From: Istiophorus platypterus
Taxonomy: Eukaryota; Chordata; Actinopteri; Istiophoriformes; Istiophoridae
DNA: 64,000 bases
Reading direction: 5' to 3'
Assembly: GCA_016859345.1 (NCBI GenBank)
Contig: CM029121.1
Location: 8,211,911 to 8,275,910 of the forward strand
How positions within the stretch are numbered: the stretch's first letter is position 1; every line of letters begins with the position of its first letter. The position numbers and the translations under genes were made by a program. Below, piece after piece: positions 1 to 13,272 of this stretch. The notes beneath the pieces were generated by a model. That model was not told where the DNA came from and did no database searches. It saw nothing but the letters and a program-made list of their open reading frames with translations.

Positions 1-818
1 TCCAGAAAGAAAAAAAAACCTGTGTCAGATAAATTAACCAACACCCATTCAAATCTTTCTTTCAGTCATTTGTAAATGCTGGATTCCAAATGCAGTAAAA
101 AGAATATCGGTAAGCCACTCATTTTCAGTTCTGCCCTCCTTCTTAGATCAAATACTCTTATCCCTTTTAGCTGGCAGATTAGAGAGACTCAAGATGTTCT
201 GTCTCAGTATGGTTGTCCTGGGATATACCTCCATTCACATTTATGAATGACTAAATCTGGATTTTATAGACCCTGCTAGTCAACCTGAGGTGTGTCATTC
301 CTCCATCACAGCGGTACCCCCCTACTATCTCATAAAGCCATCACAAATGTCTTTTCAACAAGGCTTTGAGAGAGAAAATGCCTCTGTGTCATATAGAGTA
401 GAGTTACACTGGTGTCACTAGCACGCTTTAGAAGTATTTAATCCACATTAACTGCATGTGCTTTGTTGTCCCAGCCAGTGGGAGAGGGATTGGGGTTTGG
501 TGTGAGGTACAACAAAGCAGAAAGGCTGGCCAGAAGACACAGATCCAACAGTGGTGGTTTTGGCCACAACAGAAACAAGGGCGTCCACCCCTGCCGTACC
601 AGGGAGGAGAGGAACCACTGTTACCATATTAAAAGAAGCATTGAGCTGCATTTGTGGCGTGGGTGGGCAGGTGAGGGTTGAGCTGCGGTGACAGCTTTGG
701 GCAGCGTGCTGAAGTGTGTGAAGGGGGAGCAAAAGGAAGAGGAAGAAAAGGAAGAGAAGTAGGAGGAAGAGGAGGGAAGGAGCAGTGGACCTGGGCCTTG
801 AGCCCAAACACAAGAAGG
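1..818. other. Upstream region and probable 5' UTR of slc25a18
   Basis: No coding exon with family resemblance was found here. The last 100 bases or so (about 715-818) are purine-rich, dominated by GGAAGA/GAGGA repeats, and run directly into the carrier start codon, so they probably hold the 5' UTR and core promoter. Short open frames on both strands between 448 and 813 look like chance products of this biased composition. The transcription start cannot be placed from sequence alone. Confidence 0.4.
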
Positions 819-2070
819 ATGGCGGAGAAAAAAGTTAGGTAAGTATCTTTATCTTGTATTTTTATTCAATGAAAATGTATTCAGCAAGTGGAAGCAGCAG
901 CTGAGTTAATGCTTGTGTTTTGCATTCTTTATGTGTGTGTGTGTGTGTGTGTGTGAATGGTTGAGGGAACCCTCCATGTTCCTGCTTACTTGCATATTTT
1001 TCTATGAATTGATTTGTCATTTGCATGTCTTGTGTTGATGACTTCATGTAAATGGGTCTGTGCATGCATGTGTGCGTGTGTCTGTGTTGATCCCTTTGCA
1101 GCCTCCCTGCTAAGCTGATTAATGGGGGCGTGGCAGGCCTGGTTGGTGTGACATGTGTATTTCCTATTGACCTGGCCAAGACCCGCCTACAGAACCAGCA
1201 GGGCGTCCAAGTCTACAAAGGAATGTGAGTAGGAATCCCCTTTGTAGTTAACCCACTATTGTTAATGGTGTGCAATATCCAAAAATAAGACTTTCACATT
1301 AGAGCAATATTTTTTTCTTAGCATCACTAAATTATACTTTTTTAAAAAAGCATTACTGCAAGAAAGTCTTTAAACAAATATTTTTTCTGCCTTTCTGTGC
1401 AAAACAATGTCAAAGTATAAAATTGTAAATCTTTTTCAAAAATATCTGGTGGTAAATGGTTTTACATGTACTCACTAGTTAACAGTACTCTCTAATTTGA
1501 GCAACACAAGACATTATTATTGAGATTGAGACATCTCACATTCTTTTCCACTGAGTCTCAGAGGGTGAAGCAGTGTATCTTAAAACACTCTTCCCATATT
1601 TGGTCCAGAGAACTGGTGAGATTGTACCAAACTCACTCATGGGGATTGCATTGGGGGAATGGCTGTACACTGTTTGTTTTGATGGACTAACAGTTCACTT
1701 ACACCAGTTTGTGACTTAATTTGTCAAGAGATGCAGAAAAAAACAGATTCTTTGTCATTAAAAGACACTGAGCCTGAATTTTTAACTGCGCACATCTGGT
1801 GGGCATCAATAGTACTGGCTGACTGGGTGTGGCCATCAGTGTGTTCAGCAGGCTGTGGTTTTCCACTGTGAGTCCAGGAAAAGTGAGTGAGAAAAGCTTG
1901 GATGGCTCATTTTCCTCAATTCTCAATCATGAGGTTGGATTTTTTTCTTTGCAAAGAATAAAGAACATTTCAGTATAACTGTTCAGACAGTACTTTGACA
2001 CCATTGATCTCTATCAAGTTTCTTTGTTGGGACAGGATAGAGGGTCATTGTGTTGGTAAAGCCCAGACCT

Positions 2071-2102
<32 letters not shown>

Positions 2103-5100
2103 AATGGAGGTGATGGTGACAAATGCAGCATAATACAACTGATTTAATTGAGATATATGTCAGTGGAGTTAATGACCATTTCTGTGATGTATTTTAGGAC
2201 TCATACAAAAACACACAACATCAGTTGCTTCCTTTTGTCTTTAAAGGCTGGACTGTCTGGCAAAGACGGTACGCTCGGAGGGCTATTTTGGATGTTACAG
2301 AGGTATTCTTTGCATTTCTACTTCCTGTGAAAACAACACTTCACCTGTGCTTTACTGTAAACTTAATCTGGCCGCCTACGTCATTGTTTCCCCCTGAGAG
2401 CCCTCAATCTTTTTATCATAAAAACAAGTGTCTACTGCCATTTGCCCACAGTGATGAATCATAAGTTTCTGTATTGGTTTGTTCTATTTGTGGCCCTTAG
2501 TGGAAACTGTTGTGTGTCATAGTCAGGAGCTCATTTGTCTTTTCCAGGTGCAGCTGTGAACCTCACACTTGTCACACCAGAAAAAGCCATCAAGCTGGCT
2601 GCCAATGATGTCTTCAGACAGAGGCTCTCAAAGGATGGGTAATTTAGGCTCAGTGATACAACACGATGAATATACTGTGCAGCAAAAAAAAAACTAAAAT
2701 ACAGAACAGGTCTAACTGAAACATCACCTACCTTTGAATATATTACATTTAAGTAGATACACCTAGACTTATGGCTAAAAATGAGATGTTAAGTTTATTT
2801 GATTTTAAATAAAATCAGATTTGAAAAAGTGGTAAACTAAAACAACATTTTTTTGGAGACTTTTTGGTTACTTTTGCTGAATGCCATCACCATGAGATGG
2901 TGCTAACACACAACATCTCCTGTTAAACAAGTGGCAGAAATAGACAGTTTGTTATTTTGGATTCTTTTTAGCTTTTTGAATTAATATTGCTGTTGCATCT
3001 GTATTTTTTTTTTCACCATGCCACAAGTGTGCCAGTGCTTAAACTAGTCTTAAATTACTTTTCTTAATTACTTACTATTGTATTGTATTGTATATATTAT
3101 TGTATTACATCATACCATTAACTTGTTCATTATACAGAACTTTAAAGAAATAGCCCTGTTAGTCTAGTTTATCATTTTATAGGGAAACTAAGCAAAAAGT
3201 GAGGTAAAACAACAATTTTTGATTAATTATTTTAATTTAATTTAATAATTTTTTGTCTAAAAAGCAGACAACCATATGTCAGGATTTCATTGAGAGGAGA
3301 ACTATAGAATCCCCACAATTACTGATACTAAATGTTTTTTTACTTGTTAGTTGCTCTCATAATTCTGAGAGGGACACACTACTATCGTAATGTCCTGCTG
3401 TTGTTCATGGTATATATCTGCAAGTGACACTGTATTTCCAGGCATCTACCTCTCTGGGGGGAGGTGCTGGCAGGTTGTGGGGCTGGGACCTGTCAGGTGG
3501 TTGTCACCACGCCTATGGAGATGCTCAAGATCCAGCTGCAGGACGCAGGCAGGCTTGGTGAGTTGATCGCTGGATGTACCCCTTTTCCCAAAGGGCTGTT
3601 TTCACACTATCATCAAGTTGCAAGTTGCAAAAAAATCAATTTGATATAAGTTTAGCCATATAATTTATTCCTCAATGAATAAGCCACAACTCCTATTTAT
3701 GTCTCTGTAAAATGTAATGTAAATGTTACGTAAGGAAGCAGAAAACCAAATGGTTGGCAGACCCTCCTTTGTTCGGCAGCAAAAAGCACAAACAGTGATG
3801 GCTGAGGGGTTACATTAGTCTGCATGTGTTTTCTAACCTGTGACAATCTGTGTTTATCCATTAGCTGCACAAAGGCCTGTGCCGACTGCAGCTCAGGCTG
3901 CTACCCCTGGTCCATCGTTGGTGGCCCCCCCACCACAAGCCCAGCCAACCCCTCCGCAACGGCCCTCGGCCACTGGCATCACTGTGGAGCTACTGAAGAC
4001 TCGTGGCCTGGCTGGCCTCTATAGAGGGGCAGGGGCCACTTTAATGAGGTCATACACATAAGACATAAATACACTCTTTTGCCCACTTATGCACAATATA
4101 TATAAATTGTTTTGCTAGTTTCTTTTTAACTTAAACGTTTATATTTGCTTACTATTCTACAACAAAAGTAAAAGGCCAGACTGAGAGTTGGTCATTACAT
4201 AATTTTAAATTGTTTTGAACAAATCAAGACATACTTCTCCCACAGTTTGTTTCTAAGTTCAATTCTTTATCATTTTTTCACTGTTGTCTTGATGTCACTT
4301 GTATCAGTCAGTCCATGATAATGTGATATACTTTGCTTTTATGTTGGAAACAATCAACTGCATGACCCTGCTAAATGGCTAGTTTTCTACAGCTCTGTCT
4401 ATCCCTTCATTGGCTCTATCATCATTGCTTTAGTGATTTAATTTTAGATTGCATACCTCTGCCAATCAGCGCTAATCAATAGATTCAAGCAGCTATGTCT
4501 TGCTGTTATGCTTCTGTTTAAAGGGGCCATGTCTTTCAGTTCTTCCCTCTCCCGTGACTTCATCCTATACCACTCATTCTCAGGTTCTTTCCTTTACAGC
4601 TAATTTAATCTAACCATTTTTTCTTGATTTCAGGGATGTCCCCTTCTCAATGATCTACTTCCCGTTGTTTGCCAACCTGAATGCAATAGGCCAGGAAAGA
4701 GCAGGTGGCCAGGGTGATGTGCAGGCTCGGGCGCCATTCTGGCAATCCTTTGTGGCAGGCTGTACCGCAGGCTCAGTGGCAGCTGTGGCTGTAACACCAC
4801 TGGACGGTGAGTGGGAAGAAGAAATGGAGAGAATAGGAGGATAGAAACTTGAATGTGCATGGGGGCTTAAGCCTTTGCTACTTTCAAAGACAGTGGGTGT
4901 GTGAACTTCCCCAGCGATGCAATGCTTCATTCGTTTGGTGCGTTCCAGAAAAATCGCTCAATCAAAAGTGTGACTGTAACTTTTTTACACAATATTCCTC
5001 TTAAAAATGAAAAGTTGAATTCATAACAAGGTTAGCTAATGTTAGCAAAACCCTAAATAGACACAGTATCTGATGCGTTTGAAATAATGTCCTTGTAGGC

Positions 5101-5743
5101 TTCTCCCTATGTAATAGGTAGTTTAATTGATAGTGAACAGCAAAATAACATTTTTGTAAGCTCTTAAAATTCTGTAGCAGAATTCAGACACTCAATGTAG
5201 TGCACTGTAAACAGGGAATGGTTTTAGACACAGCTGTTGCGTTTAATAGACTTTTCTAGGTTATTGACATCTCTACTTGTATTATGATCAAATCAACTAA
5301 TCCTGCGATTGTCATTTGTGCCCACAGTGGCTGATGTTTGCTTTAACTGACACTCAGTCATTTTCAGTTTATTCAATGACATTGCATCCTTCTTCTAAAT
5401 ACCCATACAGTAATAAAGACTCGTCTGCAAACCTTGCAAAAAGGAGAGGGGGAGGACACATACAGAGGAATTATTGACTGCACAAGGTACAACTGTATCC
5501 TATAAAATAACACTTGTTGCCTTAATATTTGTAAATGTAAAAGCTCAAGTAACAATTGCTTGGCTCAACATTTTTCTCCCATTTTCCTCTGACTTTTGCA
5601 GGCGCATCATGAGGCGAGAGGGTCCATCAGCATTCCTAAAGGGTGCAACATGTCGTGCTTTAGTTATTGCTCCACTTTTTGGCATTGCGCAGGGTGTCTA
5701 CTTTCTCGGGATAGGGGAAACAGTGCTGGGCTTGCTGGGATAG
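819..5743 (+). CDS. slc25a18: Mitochondrial glutamate carrier, SLC25A18/SLC25A22 type
   Basis: This inner-membrane carrier of the SLC25 family imports glutamate with a proton into the mitochondrial matrix. Nine coding exons join in frame: 819-838, 1102-1224, 2247-2302, 2548-2638, 3442-3557, 3865-4048, 4634-4806, 5411-5486, 5602-5743, giving 326 residues (human paralogues 315-323). All three carrier repeats carry the Px[D/E]xx[K/R] signature: PIDLAK near residue 28, PMEMLK near 121 and PLDVIK near 252. A proline/alanine-rich loop (about residues 137-165) lies between repeat two and the following helix. The ATG sits in an AAGGATGGCGG context and is followed by MAEKK, typical of the family. SLC25A18 is preferred over SLC25A22 because atp6v1e1, bcl2l13 and bid follow, as beside human SLC25A18; sequence alone does not separate the two paralogues. 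The family assignment is very secure. Confidence 0.93.
932..955. repeat. (TG)n microsatellite
   Basis: An uninterrupted run of about 12 TG units in intron 1 of the glutamate carrier gene. Confidence 0.9.
2071..2102. repeat. (ATG)n trinucleotide microsatellite
   Basis: About ten tandem ATG/GAT units in intron 2 of the glutamate carrier gene, about 150 bp upstream of exon 3. Confidence 0.9.
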
Positions 5744-7095
5744 CAGTGCTTGGCATTGATGGTGGCAGTTGTGTTATCCCTGTACAGATAATTTGCTGCT
5801 TTAATCTGCAGTGAATGCAAGACACAACTGAGTGAATGGGGAATACAGAGGAGGGGAAAGGTGGCCACGATCCACTAAACAAAGGAGGACAAACTGTCTG
5901 GGATATGAAGAGGCTCTATTTACTAATACGTGGACTAACTGGTTCACACTGATCAAGTTTCTCTAGTTTTTTACATGCTGTCAGCAGGGTTCTGTAGGTT
6001 AAACAGGGTCCTGTGTATGTGTGTGACTAATTTGAGGATATGTGTCCCAAGTTGTCAGGTTTATTCCAGGATTGCAATATGTCTGGGGCTCTTCCTTTCA
6101 CCTGGGAGAGATATTTTGTTTGGTTGTTTAGAAAGAGCTGCTGCATGTTGTTTGTGGCTGCTAACTTAAATGCCTACCAATCATACCTTTTGTATGGTTG
6201 TGATGAAGAACTTAGCATCGTCCAATGCAAGTGACAAATTCCCCTTTTAATCTTTATCAACAGCTACTAATGTCTAATGTTTCACCTCAGAGTCTGAACT
6301 GGGTAATGCCAATCTTTTAAACTTCAATGTTTGATATGTTTCTCTGGGAAAGGAGCTCAATCTCTTTCGGCCTAAGCTGTTACTGCATCCCTCCCACTCC
6401 ATCCATGAGGTTCGAGTTGTAATCTTGGATTCCCTCATTGGATTGGGAGGTACTGCCTGCCAGTGTCTCTAAGGTCATTTGTTAATCTGATGGTAATGCT
6501 TTAATCCTTGTATTAGCGTACAATATACCCTAACACTCAGCTCACTTCCTGCCTAAGGCCACAGGTTAGACTACTGGGCCACCGTCTCATAGCCTTGTCT
6601 TCCTCTTCTTCACAGCTTGGAAGGGTTTAAATAAAACCTGTGAGAGGCCTAGGGCTGTTTATACTGGTTAGTTCTACACAATAAATATGTTGCTTCAAGT
6701 GATGTGCGCACAATAACCTATAAAATGCAATTAAAGCCTTATCATTGCTGATAGTTTCTAAAGCATCAAAACTGTAACTATTTAAGGAATTCAACGGAAT
6801 TGGGGGTGTTGAAATATAGCTTTGGTACTTGAGTCCAATCTGGCGAGGACAATTGTATTTCTTAGACCCATGGAGGGAGTATGGCACCTTGTCTTGCCAA
6901 TTGTTTGCTATTACTTAAGTCCACTGGGTGGCACTAAAAGCTATTTTTTTTTTTTTTACGTTTTTAATGCAAGACAAATTTAAATGCGGCTAGTGCACCT
7001 AGGTTACTACATTTTCCTCAGTGTAGAGTGAACATAGTCTGAGTTAACGGTTTGTTTATAAGCTGTAAATAAAGGTATCTCATACATGCTGATTT
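5744..7095 (+). other. 3' UTR of slc25a18
   Basis: Non-coding sequence after the carrier stop codon. AATAAA hexamers occur at 6630-6635 and 7068-7073. The second is followed by TG-rich sequence and is the more likely main poly(A) signal. The end near 7095 is inferred. The interval from here to about 7480 holds nothing recognisable and separates two convergent genes. Confidence 0.55.
7068..7073 (+). promoter_or_regulatory. Poly(A) signal AATAAA for slc25a18
   Basis: Canonical hexamer about 1.3 kb after the stop codon, followed within 40 bases by a TGTTTGTGTGT stretch like a downstream GU-rich element. Confidence 0.6.
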
Positions 7096-7490
7096 CTGTT
7101 TGTGTGTCATGCACATTTATTTCTTTGTTTTTTGATGTCAACTGCTTCAGAACAATGGTTAACATCCTTTGTCTGTCCACAAACACAGACACAAACAAAC
7201 ATACAGTCAAACTGTTAAAAAAAAGTTATTTTTGGTAAACAAATAATCAACCTGATTGTCAGCTGTAGTGTACAAAAAATGTAGACTAATTATGTGCAGG
7301 GAAAATGTGTATCTTTGGTGACCTAAGCATGTAGCTTTGATAACTTTAATCAGTTAGTAAAAAGCAAATATTTACCCATAACAAGTGAGGAATTACATAT
7401 TTGCAATGCCATTGCAATTTAAAGTAGTCTGTTAGAAAACCCATGGAGAGTAAGAAAAAAGAGGGTGCTTAAGTGAAGTAAAACTTCACG

Positions 7491-7496
7491 TTTAAT
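7491..7496 (-). promoter_or_regulatory. Candidate poly(A) signal ATTAAA for atp6v1e1
   Basis: On the minus strand an ATTAAA variant lies about 180 bases after the atp6v1e1 stop codon. No canonical AATAAA was seen nearer on that strand, so this is the best candidate. Confidence 0.4.
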
Positions 7497-7674
7497 GATT
7501 ACTCGGTCCTTTAGTAGAAAAATAAAAAGAAATATAATCACATCCACAGTGTCCCACTGAGTAAATCAGACGTCTCTTTGACCCCCGGCAGCTGACAGTT
7601 GCGCACTGTGATGATAGTCTGCGGTCACCTTAAATATTCCATCTGTGTCCGCACTGCTCCCTTCAAATCCACTG

Positions 7675-10600
7675 TTAATCTGTGAATTTGCGGTTGGGGT
7701 TGGCACCAAACAAGCTCACTCTGATTTCAGGCATCATCTGTCAGTAGTAAAGTCAGAAGAAGTAAATTAGTGAAGCAACATTACAAATGCAAATGCCTCA
7801 GTATTTATTTCTTATTTCTTTTATGGATATAAGAGAAGGTTAATCATATATCTAATACTAGTATCTACTTTTCTCCTTAGACAAACAAACGAAAGACTAC
7901 TACGCATTTGTCCAGTGCTTTACTGATGTACGTATATTTTGAGAAAAATATTTGCTTTTGCTTTGTTCATACTAAAGCAGCTTTATTCAGTAATATAATA
8001 TTTTTAAAAGGTGCCTACGCAGTGACAATGCTCTTGTCTGCATCTGCATCAGTGTGTTGACAGCGGACGACTTTTAGGGTTCAAGCTCAAAACAAACTCG
8101 TTTATTCTTTATCTGTGACAAGGACGGATACTCTAAACATGAAAATGAGCTAATCAATATTAATTACTTACAGAAGCAAAAGACTGATGACTGTAATAAG
8201 CACACGATGGATTTTCTAGCCTTATCTGAATCCAGAAAACAAATTAAGATATAGTAACAGTTTCCCCATTCTTGCCAATCCAAGTGCAGTTAATAAGTGG
8301 CTGGCATGACAGTCTTGCCTGGATTATCTAAATCATTTTTAACTTTCAATTCTTCCAACTTTAGATGATTAAACTCAGTGGGAAACCAAGTGGGCTCTGC
8401 TGCCCTCCACAGGTGAGCAGTGGAAAGTACTTTTAGTGTGTTAAGTTCAGAATTGGTGATTTGGAATTTAGCTTAATCATCAAAGTTACTCTACCTGATG
8501 TGCCATAAGTTCGAGCCTGCTCTCCAAAGTGTTGGAAACTTTGATCTTCCCATTATCATTATAAACCTCAACTCCTCCGCAGCTGTTAAAACAAAAAGAG
8601 AGAACCAAACTGAGCTTAAGGTTGTCTTTCTTCATCCTTTTCAATCATAGTTGCAATAAGAGATAAGTAATCTGACGATACACTCTTAAAAACATCAAAG
8701 AGTAACAATTGATATTTAAGTACATAAAATCATCTTACATTTCTGATGAAAGAAAACGTTCCTTGTCAATTCTGACGTCTATGTTGCTTTTTACCGCCTC
8801 TTTGTAGATGGGGATGTTCTTAATAACCGCAGCCTGTCAGGTAATACATCAGAAAAACACAACAATATCAACTATCGTGAATATAACAAAAGATGCAGAG
8901 ACTCTTGTAATTATCTGTGCTTCTTATATAACCTTTTACTGTAATCCCAACACTACAGTGAGCTCAGCGTCACCTGAACCATTTCTACATCCTGCTGTCG
9001 GCAGCGAATGATAACCTTAGGCTCCAGCAGTTGATAGAATCCCTGAAAAGCAGAAAAAGAAGAACTGAGGAAACATACAGAGTAAACAAACCAATCAGAT
9101 GTCTGGGTGTGACAATAGTTGAAGGATTTACCTGAAGCACCAGGCCCTCCAACAGGGTGGAGTACCTAGCAGGGTCCTTGGCAATCTCTGCAAGTCTTTG
9201 ACGGGCCTCATTCAGCAAATCCTGAGAAAAGAACACAGGCAGAAAAGAGAGAAAAAGTCTGTAATTTGCCAGATGAATTTAGATCACTTTCAAGTCGTAA
9301 ACATGTTGCTCATAAACGCTCTTATTCAGATACAGTGGAATCAGACATATTTCTGAAATATGGTGTATAAGTAAGTGATTAATAATTAAATAATATAGGC
9401 AGTTGTGTTTCAATGCTGGTCTGGGGTGACAAGTAAATGTTAAATTTCTATGACCTATGGACCATAAATGAAAATCCATTCACTTCCATCATGCTGGGAC
9501 AGTGCCCCCTACTGAAATTTTAGCATTTAATTCATGCGTCAGTGAGACTAAGCATAAACTCGCACGCACAGTAATGGCATGTATAAATATGCACACAAAT
9601 CTAACTCATGAACGCGACCCCTTCATAGTCTTAAATCAGCTGTATGACATGAACTGAAGGCAAGTATGTGTAACACATGAACATGATCTCTAACCATGAT
9701 CATGTCGTCACGGGCCTTCAGCACCTTCAGCCGTGCTTGGTTCATCAGGTTGGACATCTGGCTGTGAGATTGGAAAAAAAAGTCAACAAGTAAACTCACT
9801 GCACACGTTAACATGTAACACAGGATGCCTGTAACATAGCTGTTCTCCGTGATACCCAGTTCTTACAACATATTGATTTTAAGCCAACTGTGCCACCAGA
9901 AACGAATTTTAACAAGCAGATAAGAAGACAACAGTGAGTCTTTATGGTAAGGGATGAGGACAGAGGCAGGTGATGTAGTTGCAGTGTATTTTTAAAGTTG
10001 AGCTTTTGAACAGACACAAGGCCAGTGGCAGCACACTGAGATTTAAAAGCCAACCATGACAGTGGGGGGAGAAGAAAGTCTAGTAAGATCTGATTCAGTT
10101 TGTGGATGCACCTCATATTATGCTTTGCTCTCTGACCTCTGGGCCAGTCGAATCTGCCGAGGTCACTAAGAACGTTAGTTTGTCAAGAATTAAACCTGCC
10201 TGACAGAGACAGGCAAACACAGACAATAGCTGAGCCTGGTCTAGTGTTACATCATCTTGAGGTAGCACCATATTTCCTGGAGATTCTAGTGAGTACTTGG
10301 ATATTAGTGTACAGCGTCATCCTTGTCTCTCACTTCACTTCCATGTGCCTGAAAATAGGACGTTGGAAATAATGACTAAATAAATAATGACTCAAAATGG
10401 GTGCAACTTTAATTTTAGTCGAATTTCACTTAACTCATCCCTCTTTGTAGATATCTTTTTACATTCTGGAGAAAACATGAAAACAAAATGACCGGGAACT
10501 CACATTTTCTTATGCTGCTCAATCTGCTTTTCCTTCTTCTCATAGTATTCCATTATTTTCACTCTCTGAGTCTGCACCAGACGACCTTTCTCGATGTTGA

Positions 10601-11289
10601 ACTCTTCCTCCGCCTGTAAACAGATGGGTATGACAAGGCCCACTGCAGCAAAAAAAAAAAACAAAAACAAACAAACAATAGAAAAGAAAAATCACAAGAC
10701 TGACTGACTGACTGACAGACAGACAGGCTTCCAATTACCTTAGCATCAATTTCCTCAACTTTCTCACTGGCCTCTTGTTCAATGAAGGCCATCATGTGCT
10801 TGATCTGCCACGGGAGACAAGCACAAGATAGTTTGTTCAGATTCAGTTGCCACGCAGAGTTTAATAGTCACAGATCACGTTTTCTAAATACGAGCGCAAA
10901 CCAAGTCGTAATTCAAAAAACATCCATAAGTGACATAGGTCGCTCCGCAAAGAATCACATCGTGTCAACGCTGTATTTCAGGGAACAACAACACGCAGCT
11001 GTTATCGATAGTCTGTGTGTCAACTTTACACGTGTAATAATGTTACAACATAATTTCGTCAACCATCCGAAACCCAAACGAAATGAGCTGTAACGTTGTG
11101 CAGAAAAATGCGCAAACACCCGTTAGTGCACGTAGCGGCAGCTCGGGGTTTAGCCCCCTGGCTAACGTTTGACGTGTTTACATCAAGTCATAACTTGTTC
11201 ACTGGGACTAAACTGGTCAAACTTAGCGTCCGTCGGCCCGACGTCGTCTGCTTTACCTGTTTCTGTACGTCGGCGTCGGTGAGCGCCAT
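7675..11289 (-). CDS. atp6v1e1: V-type proton ATPase subunit E 1
   Basis: Subunit E is a peripheral-stalk protein of the V1 sector. It pairs with subunit G to hold the catalytic head against rotation, so that ATP hydrolysis can acidify endosomes, lysosomes and secretory vesicles. Nine exons on the minus strand: 11257-11289, 10739-10804, 10504-10613, 9695-9761, 9132-9221, 8974-9042, 8739-8833, 8495-8582, 7675-7737. All phases agree and the product is 226 residues, the human length. The start MALTDADVQKQ, the long charged N-terminal helix (about residues 12-80, rich in E, K and Q), the RCRQQD motif near 136-141 and the C-terminal LFGANPNRKF match the family closely. It converges on the glutamate carrier and diverges from bcl2l13. 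I saw no truncation or lost conserved block. Confidence 0.96.
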
Positions 11290-13209
11290 GATCTCTGTTT
11301 TGATGGTCGGGTTTTCCGTGGATCCGGCGGAGACCCGGGGAGTTCTGGTGCGGTTCGGTGGAGCTGCGGGGACCTGGTGCGACAACGGGCTCCGCGCTCC
11401 ACCGCGTTGGGGGAACGCCGCTTCCGGTTGCTCCCTTCACAATAACACACGTATTCGCCGAGACCTGGTTGGAGAACGGATCAGGTGTAGCGCGTCTCGT
11501 GTGGACGCACACGGGCCACAAGCGTTTTCGGATAATGTCGGAAATTTTTTTACTGCAAGCAGAAAACCATCGACATGATTATTTAATGCTTTTAATCAGG
11601 AGCCGTGGTGAGGGGAGCGCTGCCTTTAACATACTTTCTGCCCCGTTTTTGTGCCATTTCTTTAGCGCCACATTTGATCTTTCTATCACCACAAAGCCAG
11701 GGCCAGATTTGACTTCGTGGAAAGTTGTTCCCCCACCGATCATGTTTGAATCCCACCGATCTGTCCTTACGACCCCCTCGGCTCAACCTTGCACCGCCCA
11801 CCTGCGTCTGCCGGGACGCTCCGCTCCGCCGCTTCAATCGCTGTGAACTTTCACCAGCCCAGGCCCGACGGAGGGGGGTGTTTTATTTTGAAGGTCGTGA
11901 CAGGAAGGTGGCCGCTATATGCTCCGCCGGCTTGTTTTAGCCTCCAGAGCACAGTGTGTACCGCTGCTCCCGCTGCCCACCCGTGGTGGTCCGCCCTCTA
12001 CAGCTACCGCCGCGGGGGTCTGTGTCGCACATTTCCCTTCAACCTGTCGTCTGTCAGCACCTCGTTGCCTTTGGACAAGGACGGTAGGGATCCGGCTCTG
12101 ACTGGGCCCGACTTCAATTGAAAAATTAAGTTTTTCTTTTTGCGTTTTCCGAACAGCACCCGAGGCGCGGACCGTTAAGCTAGCGACAGCCTGCGTGTGG
12201 ACTTAGGTGTTTGCAGCGACGGCTCCTCTCACCAGACCGACTCCTCTGTGTAGCAGACATTGCTGTAATTTGACAGGTAGTTAGCAAACGGGCTGCATGT
12301 ACTGTGATAAACGAGCACATAACACTACGTATGTCGTAGACTTTTTAAATCGCGCCCTCATTTACAGAAGAAGCAACGACACTCGTATTTGCTTTTATTC
12401 AAACGCGCCACAATCTTTAAACTTGTTTTTTATCTTTAACTTTGGTATTATCAGCCGCCCGTTTCCAGAACCCCGTTAATCGGAGAGAGGTTTTTATTTT
12501 GACAGCGGGAGCCGGAAGCTTTCTCTTTAACTTTTTCCAACTTTTCGCCGGTGTAAGTTTCGGGGCCGCCCGGCTGCAGCCGATCGCCCGAGGACGATGC
12601 GGACGAGAAGTCCGGACTCAACGTTTCTCATGTCAGCGAGGTTGTTCTCACGTCCTTCGACCTACAAGAGACCGAACAGCGCAGTTCAACTGAAGTTAAA
12701 TCCCCATTAAACGTCCATTCGGTCAGAGGCCGTTCCTGAAAGACTTGTCACACACACCTCCACCCGCCACGTGTGTTATGCAAGTTGAATGGTTTCACGA
12801 CGTTGGTACATAACGTACCCGTTGAGAAATAGACGCATCCTGCGCCCTCCTCTCCGGGTGTCTTCGTTTAGCGGCCGCGTATTTCCAAAGGCACCAAAAA
12901 GCGCAATCGGTGATGGAGCTTTAGGCCCATCGGCCCTCGGCCAGGTGGACCGGTGATCGCGTCCACCTGGCACGATGGGCTGAGGACGCTGTGATACTGA
13001 GTGAGCCGTCCGATTTCTGCAGGATGTGCAACAGCTGCTTTACAGTTAAACAACAAATGTCATCACGAGTTATAGTCAGAGTTTAAAGCGGATTTCCTTA
13101 TTTTGTCTGAATGGGTGCCTCAGTTGGAATTGAGTCTACTGCAGACTGCATTGATTGTAGCACCGGGGGGTAACTTTTCATTCTTCCTCTGGCTGTTGCT
13201 TTTCCTCAG
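11290..13209. promoter_or_regulatory. GC-rich divergent promoter region of atp6v1e1 and bcl2l13
   Basis: From about 11100 to 12960 the sequence is much richer in GC and CpG than its surroundings, as expected of a CpG-island promoter. atp6v1e1 starts on the minus strand at 11289. bcl2l13 begins on the plus strand with a coding exon whose left edge is a splice acceptor (13207-13209), so at least one upstream non-coding exon must lie here. A GTGTAAGT donor-like site at 12551-12558 is a candidate end for that exon, but this is not certain. Open frames in this stretch (for example 11096-11578 and 11358-11846) show no family resemblance and are probably GC-driven chance ORFs. Confidence 0.55.
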
Positions 13210-13272
13210 GTGAAGCGTCCGGCTTTGACTGTAAGAATTAATGTGCCTGAGAGTCTGACACAAGTCTGTTCA

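Noticed and set aside
11096..11846. Plus-strand frames of 160 and 162 codons in the atp6v1e1/bcl2l13 promoter
   Set aside because: GC-rich sequence lengthens chance frames. They overlap atp6v1e1 exon 1 and show no domain or conserved motif.
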